Shown here: positions 46,412-53,767 of the stretch, one piece after another
Layout of the letters: the number at the start of each line of letters is the position of its first letter
Numbering within the stretch: the first letter of the stretch is position 1
DNA from: Rhodococcus jostii RHA1
GTDB taxonomy: Bacteria; Actinomycetota; Actinomycetes; Mycobacteriales; Mycobacteriaceae
DNA length: 64,000 nucleotides
Direction of reading: 5' to 3'
Assembly: GCF_000014565.1 (NCBI RefSeq)
Contig: NC_008269.1
Span: 62,001-126,000 of the forward strand
Translations under genes and position numbers: made by a program
Notes under the pieces: generated by a model
Databases searched by the model: none
Told to the model about the DNA's origin: nothing
What the model saw: the letters and a program-made list of their open reading frames with translations, nothing else

Positions 46412-46777
46412 CTATCGGGTGTGCACCCGGGTGTCCCCCAGGGGGCCGAGCGCGAAGTCGAGGGGCGGCGGACACAGCGCGATGGAGGGCAAGAAGGTGG
46501 GCACCTCCGGCCCCCACACGGTGATGGTGTTGACGGGATAAATCAGATTGGTAAACGGGACGCACACCAGTTCCAATTGGTGGGTATTCACCGATCCGGG
46601 CGCACAGGTCGACATGGCACCGACCGCGAAGAACCGCATGTCGCACCCACTCGGAGCTGGGGCGGCGTGTGCGGGCGCCGCGGTCAGCGACAGGGCGGCG
46701 GCCGCGGTGGACGCGACGACAGCGAGGCGCAGAAACGAAAGACATGGGATCCTCCGGTGGTGCGGGGCCCGACCCAC
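46412..46777 (-). CDS. Small secreted protein
   Basis: Predicted exported protein of about 121 residues with a clear signal sequence (LRLAVVASTAAAALSLTAAP, cleavage after AHA). Mature part is about 80 residues with four Cys. The ATG after the good site GGAGGATCCC (46747-46745) is in the wrong frame for the signal sequence. Either GTG 46777 is used, giving an Arg-rich n-region, or a base has been gained near the start. Function is unknown. It lies between two lsr2 genes. Confidence 0.5.
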   Translation of the reverse strand: MGRAPHHRRIPCLSFLRLAVVASTAAAALSLTAAPAHAAPAPSGCDMRFFAVGAMSTCAPGSVNTHQLELVCVPFTNLIYPVNTITVWGPEVPTFLPSIALCPPPLDFALGPLGDTRVHTR

Positions 46778-46793
46778 CGCCCATTCTCGCAGG

Positions 46794-46997
46794 TCAGGTG
46801 CCGCTGCCGCGGTCCATCCGACGAATCCGCTCACGGCGGGCATGCTTGGCGAGCAGGTGTTTCCGGCTGGTCGGGGCGCGGAACATCTCGTCGAGCATCC
46901 GGTTCTCGATGTTGTGATGGAAGCGGAGGATGCGTGACCCGACCAATTCCTTAGACCAGCCGGCAGCAGGTCGGGCTGTGCCACCCTCGACCTGCAG
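46794..46997 (-). CDS. Small basic hypothetical protein
   Basis: A 67-codon frame with a protein-like, strongly basic helical sequence (SRILRFHHNIENRMLDEMF, KHLLAKHARRERIRRMD). AAGGAG lies 6 bases before a CTG, which would be an unusual start; no better in-frame start was seen. It lies just upstream of the secreted-protein gene on the same strand. Confidence 0.3.
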   Translation of the reverse strand: MQVEGGTARPAAGWSKELVGSRILRFHHNIENRMLDEMFRAPTSRKHLLAKHARRERIRRMDRGSGT

Positions 46998-47059
46998 ACA
47001 GGACTCCTTCAGGGTTGCCGGCGCGAATTGCCCACCTGAGGTCCCACTCGCCGGTGCGG

Positions 47060-47407
47060 TCAGTGGGCCTCGTGGAAAGCTTGGACGATCTCGGCACGGA
47101 TCCGGCCCCGAGAGGACATCTCGTAGCCCTGTTCTGTCGCCCACTCCCGAATCTTCTTGACCTCGCCCGTCCTCGGAGTCGACCCGATCGGATCCGTTAC
47201 CCGATTCGAGCGGCGCTTCCTGCCTCCGACCCTCCTGGAATGAGCAATCCAGTAGTCGAGAGCGTCGCGGAACTCCTTGGCGTGCTCACCCTTCAGATCG
47301 ATCCCGTACTCGACGCCATCAACCGCGTAGTGGATGCTCTCCCCCTCATCGCTGAACACGGTCCCGTCGATATCGTCCACCAACTCCACCACAGCCCTAC
47401 GTGCCAC
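47060..47407 (-). CDS. lsr2: Lsr2 nucleoid-associated protein
   Basis: Intact Lsr2 of 115 residues, the actinobacterial counterpart of H-NS. It has the N-terminal oligomerisation domain (VVELVDDIDGTVFSDEGESI, YGIDLKGEHAKEFRDALDYW) and the C-terminal DNA-binding domain with the AT-hook-like RGR motif (IREWATEQGYEMSSRGRI). Lsr2 binds AT-rich foreign DNA. Plasmid- and island-borne copies are common. GTG 47407 gives the family's usual N-terminus. Confidence 0.92.
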   Translation of the reverse strand: MARRAVVELVDDIDGTVFSDEGESIHYAVDGVEYGIDLKGEHAKEFRDALDYWIAHSRRVGGRKRRSNRVTDPIGSTPRTGEVKKIREWATEQGYEMSSRGRIRAEIVQAFHEAH

Positions 47408-47950
47408 GGGTTCCACTCCCACCTTCATCGATACGAAGGAATCAACAGTACGCGCGCCGAACCCCGCATTACTGCTAGTTACGCTAGCTATGCTTGCATC
47501 GCACCAACTGCCGGCGATCGGGCTCGTCGTCGCACAGCACCCTGCCATCGTGTGCGAGGGGCCGCCGCCGGAATCCTTCGAGGATTCTCATCACCAGCGC
47601 CACCCGGCTTTTCACCGGACAATCCCAACGCACGCACCCCACGCCACTTCGTCACTATGACCCAATTCGAGCGCCGGTCGCCGTACCACCCCTCCGATCG
47701 CCCCGTCCGACGACCGACCCATGAAGCCGCAGAAGCACTCTCGGGCCTACGTGTGCAGCACTATCGGCACTGTCGGGCCGGATGCACGTCGGGCTGCCGC
47801 AACCCCATGTGTCCACCGTCGCCTGTGCCCACCTCCGCACCCCCGCGCACGGAATCCGCTGGCGTAGTGCGGCGCAGCCCCATCCAGGCACAGGTGGGTG
47901 AACTCCCGCGGACCGGAGTCCAGATCTTCGGTGTCGAAAATGACAGGCGA
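47408..47950. other. Gap upstream of lsr2
   Basis: No gene supported on either strand. Part of this stretch (47440-47500) is locally AT-richer, as expected for an lsr2 promoter region. Confidence 0.35.
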
Positions 47951-48196
47951 TCACTCGGCGCGGCGCCGGCGCGACTTGGGAATGTCGGTGCGCGCGCCCT
48001 GACCGGGTCTGTTGTTCGCCCACGCGACGATTTCCGACCGCTTCCACAGCGGAGTGCGGCCGATCTTCTCCACCGGCGCCGGCGCTTGCCCGCGGGAGAC
48101 GTACCCGCGGAACGTCGAGGCCGACAGCTCGGTACCGGTCTCCTCTTTGATCAGGTCGATGACCTGATCGGTGGTCAGTCGATGCGGGTTGGCCAT
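47951..48196 (-). CDS. Excisionase-like helix-turn-helix protein
   Basis: The 81-residue protein has a winged-HTH of the MerR/Xis kind (LTTDQVIDLIKEETG, SASTFRGYVSRGQAPAPVEKIG, PLWKRSEIVAWANNRPG) and a basic tail. Such proteins act as recombination directionality factors or plasmid regulators. ATG 48196 (MANPHRL) is preceded by GAAGGA. It is a possible partner of the tyrosine recombinase trio. Confidence 0.75.
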   Translation of the reverse strand: MANPHRLTTDQVIDLIKEETGTELSASTFRGYVSRGQAPAPVEKIGRTPLWKRSEIVAWANNRPGQGARTDIPKSRRRRAE

Positions 48197-48631
48197 CGGG
48201 TGAGAGTCCTTCCTGTTCATCGCCTTCTCGGCGATGCGGGTGGTAGTTCGGTTTGCAGTCCGGCGGTCGACCTGCGACACGACGGCACGCTGTGCGGGAC
48301 CGTCCTCGGAGGGACCCTACAACGGCGTGCTGTAATGCCCGCACACGCGTTCGGGGGTCTGATGGCGGTCCGTACGTTCCAACACTACAGCGATAAATTG
48401 CAAGGTTCGGGAACCCTTGGAGAGGCCCTCTAGCGGGGGACACGACACGTCCCCGAACATCAAGTCTCCCTCCTCGAACCGAAAGGACCCGCTCGCTTGC
48501 GAGAGCAATGTCGACATGTCGCTGCCCTCACGGCCTTTCTCGCGCACACTCAGTGCCGAGCTTGCGCGCGGAAAATTCCACGTCGGCGGTCCGCAGCCAA
48601 TCGGTCAGGGGTGTCTCCGAGCGCAGCTGCC
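48197..48631. other. Gap with inverted repeat copy E
   Basis: No gene was supported. It contains copy E of the short repeat in reverse orientation. Confidence 0.35.
48441..48454 (-). repeat. Short repeat copy E, inverted
   Basis: On the minus strand this reads GGGGACGTGTCGTG, differing from the core by one base. It is the only copy seen in this orientation and forms part of a small palindrome GGGGAC-N7-GTCCCC. Confidence 0.55.
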
Positions 48632-48895
48632 TCAGTGAGAACGACCTGCCCCGTCGGGGAGGGACAGACTCAGTGCCGACTCGCCGGGGCAGTGGCGGCA
48701 TGCGGCATGGCGACCGCCGTTGCACGTCCCGACATGGCCGTAGACGTAGACCGCCCGTGCGACCATGGGCTCCCACGGCGCCACACGCGGCCCCACCGCA
48801 TGCCAGACATCGGGCAGGAGGTCACGTGCCGCCGAAGTTGAGAAGAAGTGCCCACAGTCACATCGCACGAACTCAGGCGCCCACGACCTACTCAT
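48632..48895 (-). CDS. Small Cys-rich hypothetical protein
   Basis: The 87-residue frame has C-x-C-x-H near the N-terminus (VRCDCGHFFSTSAARDLLP) and C-x8-C-x2-C further on (GTCNGGRHAACRHCPGE), suggestive of a metal-binding protein. The ribosome site is only GGGGAC. No family recognised. Confidence 0.4.
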   Translation of the reverse strand: MSRSWAPEFVRCDCGHFFSTSAARDLLPDVWHAVGPRVAPWEPMVARAVYVYGHVGTCNGGRHAACRHCPGESALSLSLPDGAGRSH

Positions 48896-49104
48896 GCCCG
48901 TCCCCGCCGATCACACCAAAACCGCTGAGCGCAACAGTATTCCACGAATGGTGCCGTCGGGTAGTCCACACCGCCGGTTGCACTGACACGGCAACACGGC
49001 CATCGCACAGCGACGGATTCCACCCCTAGCCACCGCGCGAACCCCGTCGCCGCCTCGATCACGTACCCTGCCCGCTGGAGCAAGCACACAGGAGGAGAGA
49101 CTGT

Positions 49105-49233
49105 ATGGGGGTCGGATCGGTGCACGAAACGCTCGTCGACGACGACGGAATGGACTATCGACGAGTGTCGGGCGCGCAGGTCACGACGGACGCGCGACAG
49201 GGCTTCGGCAGGCCGGCTGTGGTCACGCGATGA
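49105..49233 (+). CDS. 42-residue leader-like ORF before the MBL gene
   Basis: A short frame (MGVGSVHETLVDDDG ... PAVVTR) follows a strong AGGAGGAGA site and ends in ATGA overlap with the next start (49230-49233). The downstream gene has no ribosome site of its own. It probably drives translational coupling or makes a small protein; a remnant of a longer upstream gene is also possible. Confidence 0.5.
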   Translation: MGVGSVHETLVDDDGMDYRRVSGAQVTTDARQGFGRPAVVTR

Positions 49234-49985
49234 AGCCCCAGACCGTCGAAATCGCCGACGGCGTGTTCTTTGTGCACTCCGAGATGGTCAACTGGGTGCT
49301 GCTCACCGACGGCGACGCGGTGAGCGTGATCGACACCGGGTATCCGGGGCAGCGCGGCGCTGTCGAGGAATCGATCCGGGCTATCGGACGGGATCCGCAC
49401 GGCATCGAAGCAGTGCTCATCACCCACGCACATGTCGACCACATCGGCAGCGCACAGTATCTCTCCGACACCTATGGGGCGCCGGTACTGGTACACCCCG
49501 ACGAGGTAGCTCACGCCCGCCGGGAATGCCACGAGGTCGCGACCCCCTGGGATGTGCTCGGCAATATCTGGCGACCCGGGGTCCTGCCGTGGGCGATCAA
49601 GCTGATCCGCCTCGGTGGCACGGCCAAGTACGGCATCGACTCCCCCACCCCGATGCCCGTACCCGGCGCCCTGACCTGCCCGGGCGCCCCCGTCCCGGTT
49701 CTCGCGCCCGGCCACACCTCCGGTCACACCATCTACCACCTTCCCGATCGCGGTGTGGTGATCTCCGGGGACGCCCTGATCACCGGGCACCTGACCTCAC
49801 CGATCTCCGGGCCCCAATTGTTGCCGCAGTGGTTCGACCACGACCGCGGCACGGCCACCGAGTCGCTGCGCATCATCGGAGAGTTGGACGCCGACATTCT
49901 CCTGCCCGGACACGGGCCGATCCATCGCGGCTCCGTCGCCGAAGCGGCCGCAACCGCACGAGAACGCGTCGGCGCCGCGCGGTGA
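49230..49985 (+). CDS. Metallo-beta-lactamase-fold hydrolase
   Basis: MBL-fold protein of 251 residues with the metal site HAHVDH (residues about 71-76), PGHTSGHT, SGDALI and PGHGPIHRGS. Such enzymes hydrolyse thioesters, lactones or phosphoesters; the substrate is not evident. It is translationally coupled to the short frame upstream. No obvious link to the neighbours. Confidence 0.88.
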   Translation: MKPQTVEIADGVFFVHSEMVNWVLLTDGDAVSVIDTGYPGQRGAVEESIRAIGRDPHGIEAVLITHAHVDHIGSAQYLSDTYGAPVLVHPDEVAHARRECHEVATPWDVLGNIWRPGVLPWAIKLIRLGGTAKYGIDSPTPMPVPGALTCPGAPVPVLAPGHTSGHTIYHLPDRGVVISGDALITGHLTSPISGPQLLPQWFDHDRGTATESLRIIGELDADILLPGHGPIHRGSVAEAAATARERVGAAR

Positions 49986-50172
49986 GGATCGGATCGCACT
50001 GACGCGAGACCTCCGTTCCCACAAGGTCTTCGCGCACCCCACCCGGCCCGACGACCGGCTACACCTCGGGCCTGACTGCTGCCCTCATTGCAAATAAGGC
50101 TGGCAGTGCGTGCCATCGGAAGGCTTTGGGTGGGCGAGGTCTGAGCGTGTGGTTCTCGTCAGCCGAGGCGCA

Positions 50173-51387
50173 TCAGAGCTTGCGGGCGGAAATCTCCACC
50201 CCTGGCCCGCGTAGCCTGTCGACGAGCACGTCACCGAGTGCGGTGGCCGGGGTGAGGACACCGGCCTCGTCGGGGAGCCGGTCGCGGTCGAGCACCAGGC
50301 TCAGGGCCGACTCCCCCAGCAGGACCGCGGTGGCCCGGTAGCCGGGATCGCCCTGCGCCGTCACCCGGGACGCGTAGCGGGCGCCGGTCGTGGTGGTGGT
50401 GTAGATGTCCATCGCGAAGTAGCCGGTGCGCTGCGTTTTCTCGCTGGGGCCCTGACCGGGTGCGGGGAGGAGGCGGTCGAGGAGAAACCGGGTGGGCGGA
50501 ACGCTGAGGCCGAGGACGAGCCCGCCGAGGACGGCGGCGACGCCGGCCGCGTAGAGGCGGGACAGGCGGGAGTCGCCGACGCTCATCACCTCCCGGTACT
50601 TGAACTTGCGGCCGTAGGCCCAGTTTTGGAGGGCGTTGCTGCGCCGCACGATGCGGGTGTTGTACGAGCCCATGACGAACGGGGCCTTCCATCCGCGGAC
50701 CTGCGGGGCGATCTCGGTGCCGTCGACGATGGCGACGTCGGATTGTCGGCCGAGGTCGGGTTCGGTCGTCCGGTCGGGGCTGAGCGAGTACGGGGAGGCG
50801 GCGAGCCGGCGCAGGGCCGCATCGCCCCGGGAGAGGTCGATCTGGGTGCGGAGTGAGTCGATCGTCCCGCCGGAGACGCCGCCGCTCAGCGACGCGACCA
50901 GGGTGGTGTCGGTGAGTTCCCCGGCACCGTCCGCCTGGACTTTCCGGTGCAGGACGTGCACACCCAGATCGGAGGGAATGGAGTCGTAGCCGCAGGAGTG
51001 CACGACCTTCACACCGTTGGCCCGGGCTTTGTCGTGGTGGGCGTCGATGCTCGTCCGGACGAACAACACCTCCCCGGTCAGGTCGACGTAGTCGGTGCCG
51101 GCCGCGACGGCGGCCGCGACGAGTTCGGTGCCGTACTTCGCGTACGGACCCACCGTGGTCGCAACAACCCGTGTGCGGGAGGCAAGCTCGGCGAGCGCGA
51201 CGGCGTCGTCGGCATCGGCATCGGCATCGGCATCGGCATCGGCATCGGCATCGGCGATGATGATCGGCCAGTCGGCGGCGCGGGGCCCGAGCGCCGCCCG
51301 CGTTGCCTCAAGTTTCGCCTGTGACCGTCCGGCGAGTCCGATCCGGATGCCGTCCGGGGCGGTGCGTGCGAGATAGTCGGCGAGCAA
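50173..51387 (-). CDS. Trans-acting enoyl reductase-like protein, 5'-truncated
   Basis: Saccharopine-dehydrogenase-like oxidoreductase related to mycobacterial trans-acting enoyl reductases (GLAGRSQAKLEATRAAL, VVATTVGPYAKYG, CGYDSIPSDLGVH, TGARYASRVTAQGDPGYRAT). The first 20-25 residues with the Rossmann GATGFVG motif are absent. The frame begins at TTG 51387 immediately after a piece of an IS701-like transposase gene. An (Ala-Asp) tract of about eight dipeptides interrupts the Rossmann domain near residue 50. It is probably inactive for NAD(P)H binding, hence possibly a pseudogene. Confidence 0.7.
   Translation of the reverse strand: MLADYLARTAPDGIRIGLAGRSQAKLEATRAALGPRAADWPIIIADADADADADADADADDAVALAELASRTRVVATTVGPYAKYGTELVAAAVAAGTDYVDLTGEVLFVRTSIDAHHDKARANGVKVVHSCGYDSIPSDLGVHVLHRKVQADGAGELTDTTLVASLSGGVSGGTIDSLRTQIDLSRGDAALRRLAASPYSLSPDRTTEPDLGRQSDVAIVDGTEIAPQVRGWKAPFVMGSYNTRIVRRSNALQNWAYGRKFKYREVMSVGDSRLSRLYAAGVAAVLGGLVLGLSVPPTRFLLDRLLPAPGQGPSEKTQRTGYFAMDIYTTTTTGARYASRVTAQGDPGYRATAVLLGESALSLVLDRDRLPDEAGVLTPATALGDVLVDRLRGPGVEISARKL
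51211..51252. repeat. Seven GGCATC hexanucleotide repeats
   Basis: GGCATC is repeated seven times without error and encodes the Asp-Ala tract of the enoyl-reductase-like gene. The unit keeps reading frame when copies are gained or lost. It looks like a variable-number repeat. Confidence 0.9.
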
Positions 51388-51394
51388 CCTCGTC

Positions 51395-51511
51395 CCAGCT
51401 CTCGGGTAGAAACAGCTGCCAGTCCAGTGGGGCGGCCGCCTCGTCGGGCGCGGCGTGCACGCTGATCGCGATCTGGCAGTTGTTGAGGGTGCCCGAGTAC
51501 TGCCGTGCCAC
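51395..51511 (-). mobile_element. IS701-like transposase remnant
   Basis: A fragment of about 39 codons (ARQYSGTLNNCQIAISV ... LDWQLFLPESWDE) matches the conserved N-terminal part of IS701-family transposases. No other part of the element is seen. Its frame is different from that of the truncated reductase it adjoins. Confidence 0.65.
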
Positions 51512-51770
51512 GCCCGGCGAGGCGGGTCGGTCCTTGATGACCTTTTCTAACCCTAATGATCCGTGACATCGGCGGTCCCGCGGGAGAACAATTTAAACAG
51601 ACCGGTCTTTACGTAGGAGGCCGAAGCGGTGCCGGAGGTGCAGCGATGCGGGCGGCGGACCTTCACCAAGGCACGGGATTGCGATTTCACGGGCGCGTCG
51701 GTGCCCAGTTGACGATGGTTGCTGCGAGCGGCGGCTGATACGCCGGACCGAGTGCCACGGGAGCACAGTG

Positions 51771-53570
51771 ATGGACCTGCAGATCCTTTCCACCGCCATG
51801 GGCAACCTGTCGACGGCTGACTACGAAAGATTTGTATCTCCGTTCAACGAGGCACTGTTCGCAGCCGAATGCACCACCGTCAACCGGGTGGCGATGTGGT
51901 GCGCTCAGGTCGGTCACGAGTCCGGCGGGCTGCGGTACATGGAGGAGATCGCCGACGGCAGCGCCTACGAGGGACGGCTGGATCTGGGGAACACCCAACC
52001 CGGCGACGGCCGCCGGTTCAAGGGCCGTGGACCCATCCAGCTCACCGGCAGGGAAAACTACCGGCGGTTCAGCGTGTGGGCACACAGCAAGGGCCTCGTA
52101 CCCACCGCTGACCACTTCCTGACCGCGCCCGCACTCGTCTCCGACCCCAAGTGGGGATTCCTCGCAGCCTCCTACTACTGGACGGTCGCACGACCCAAGC
52201 TCAACGAGCTCTCCGACGCCAGCGACATCGAGGGCGCCACCAAGGCAGTCAACGGCGGCCTGAACGGCCTGCCCGACCGCACCAACCGGTGGAATCGTTG
52301 CCGCGCCCTCGGGGCGGCTCTGCTGCCCACCACCATCGAGAGGAAACCGGCCGTGGAGAAAGTTCTCGACTATCCGCGCATCCACATCAAGCAGGACACC
52401 TTCTTCAACTGCGGTCCGGCGTCAACCCAGACGGTGATCATCGCCCGCACAGGGGGCTTGATTTTGGAGAGCGATCTGGGACATCAGATGGGCACCGACC
52501 AGGGCGGAACGGACCATATCGGCCTGATCGCACCTGTCCTCAACAAATACGTATCCGGGGCGGACTACCGGGTGACGCAGATGCCGAACGACCCGCCGAC
52601 CAAGAAGCAAGCCCAGAAACTGTGGGACGACGTCGTGCGCAGCATCGACAACGGGTACGGCGTGGTGGCCAACATTGTCGCCCCACCCAGCAACTACCCG
52701 CGCGGTGTTCGCGGTTCCCGGAGCCCCGAGTATGCCGGTGGGACCGTCTTCCACTACATCGCGATCATGGGGTACGCCGACGACAACGGTGCCCGCGCGT
52801 TCTGGGTCGCCGACTCCGGTTTCGTACCGTACGGCTACTGGTGCTCGTTCGAGCAGATGGCCAGCCTGATCCCGCCGAAAGGCTACACCAGCGCAGCAGG
52901 GGGACACCTGATCGTCCGGGTCGGTGAGATCTGGGCGCAGTTGCTCGGAATCAACGGCAAGGGCTGGCCACAACTGGGCGGACGCACCCTCGTCGACGCC
53001 GTCGCCACCCTCGGCCAGGACATGGGCATCGCCGGGTTCGGGCCACCCGCCGGACATACCGATGTCCCACAACGCACCACCGTCGACGACTGCGTCCTCG
53101 ACATCTGGACCCAACTGATCGGCATCAACGGCAAAGGCTGGCCACAACTGGCCGGACGCACCCTCGTCGACGCCGTCGCCACCCTCGGCCAGAACATGGG
53201 CATCGCCGGGTTCGTACCACCCGCGGAGCACACCGGGGTCCCCGAACCGAGTACCACAGCGAATCGTGTCCTCGACATCTGGACCCAGTTGCTGGGCATC
53301 AATGGCAAAGGCTGGCCACAACTGGGCGGACGTACCCTCGTCGACGCCGTCGCCACCCTCGGCCAGGAGATGGGTCTCGTCGCGTTCGTGCCACCCGCCG
53401 GACACACGAATGTGCCCCAACCGAGTACCACCGACAACCGTGTCCTCGACATCTGGATTCAGTTGCTCGGCTTCGACGGAAAAGGGTGGCCACAACTGAA
53501 CCGCCGCACACCCGTCGACGGGATCGCCACCATCGGCCAGGCCCGGGGTATCCCCGGTTTCACCTCGTAG
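51771..53570 (+). CDS. Endolysin-like GH19 + C39 peptidase with four C-terminal repeats
   Basis: The 599-residue multi-domain hydrolase starts with a GH19 chitinase/lysozyme domain (residues about 35-190; CAQVGHESGGL with catalytic Glu, RFKGRGPIQLTGRENY). A C39-like papain-fold peptidase follows (about 205-375; FFNCGPAST with Cys, VFHYIAIMGY with His, FWVADSGF with Asp). Four 58-residue repeats from residue 384 share IWTQLLGINGKGWPQL and RTLVDAVATLGQ; such repeats end some actinophage lysins and are likely wall-binding. No signal peptide, as in phage lysins. GGGAG precedes ATG 51771. First of a hydrolase cluster. Confidence 0.8.
   Translation: MDLQILSTAMGNLSTADYERFVSPFNEALFAAECTTVNRVAMWCAQVGHESGGLRYMEEIADGSAYEGRLDLGNTQPGDGRRFKGRGPIQLTGRENYRRFSVWAHSKGLVPTADHFLTAPALVSDPKWGFLAASYYWTVARPKLNELSDASDIEGATKAVNGGLNGLPDRTNRWNRCRALGAALLPTTIERKPAVEKVLDYPRIHIKQDTFFNCGPASTQTVIIARTGGLILESDLGHQMGTDQGGTDHIGLIAPVLNKYVSGADYRVTQMPNDPPTKKQAQKLWDDVVRSIDNGYGVVANIVAPPSNYPRGVRGSRSPEYAGGTVFHYIAIMGYADDNGARAFWVADSGFVPYGYWCSFEQMASLIPPKGYTSAAGGHLIVRVGEIWAQLLGINGKGWPQLGGRTLVDAVATLGQDMGIAGFGPPAGHTDVPQRTTVDDCVLDIWTQLIGINGKGWPQLAGRTLVDAVATLGQNMGIAGFVPPAEHTGVPEPSTTANRVLDIWTQLLGINGKGWPQLGGRTLVDAVATLGQEMGLVAFVPPAGHTNVPQPSTTDNRVLDIWIQLLGFDGKGWPQLNRRTPVDGIATIGQARGIPGFTS
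52920..53567 (+). repeat. Four tandem 174-bp coding repeats
   Basis: The motif CTGG(G/C)CGGACG recurs at 52974, 53148 and 53322, with a diverged fourth unit at 53496, exactly 174 bp apart. The first three units are nearly identical over long stretches, which suggests recent tandem duplication. Confidence 0.9.
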
Positions 53571-53767
53571 GAAAGGGGGTTTCGGGCCGTACCGAGACCA
53601 TTCGGCCGCGAACATCTGACCATCTGTGCCGCTCGCCCTGCTGCGACGTCTGAAGTCGGTGGCGGAGCAGGTTGTGCGGGCCGTTGAGACGCGTGACAGC
53701 CGTGCAGCACACCGGGCGGCGGGTCTCGGGATGGCTGACATGAGCGTGGCCGAGGGCAGGAGGCGGA

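Noticed and set aside
51211..51252. Hexanucleotide tract considered as an origin or iteron
   Set aside because: It lies inside a coding sequence, is a simple 6-bp microsatellite and has no AT-rich region or replication gene next to it.
52920..53567. Regular repeats that might suggest a CRISPR array
   Set aside because: The units are 174 bp, coding and without spacers; they are protein repeats of a lysin.
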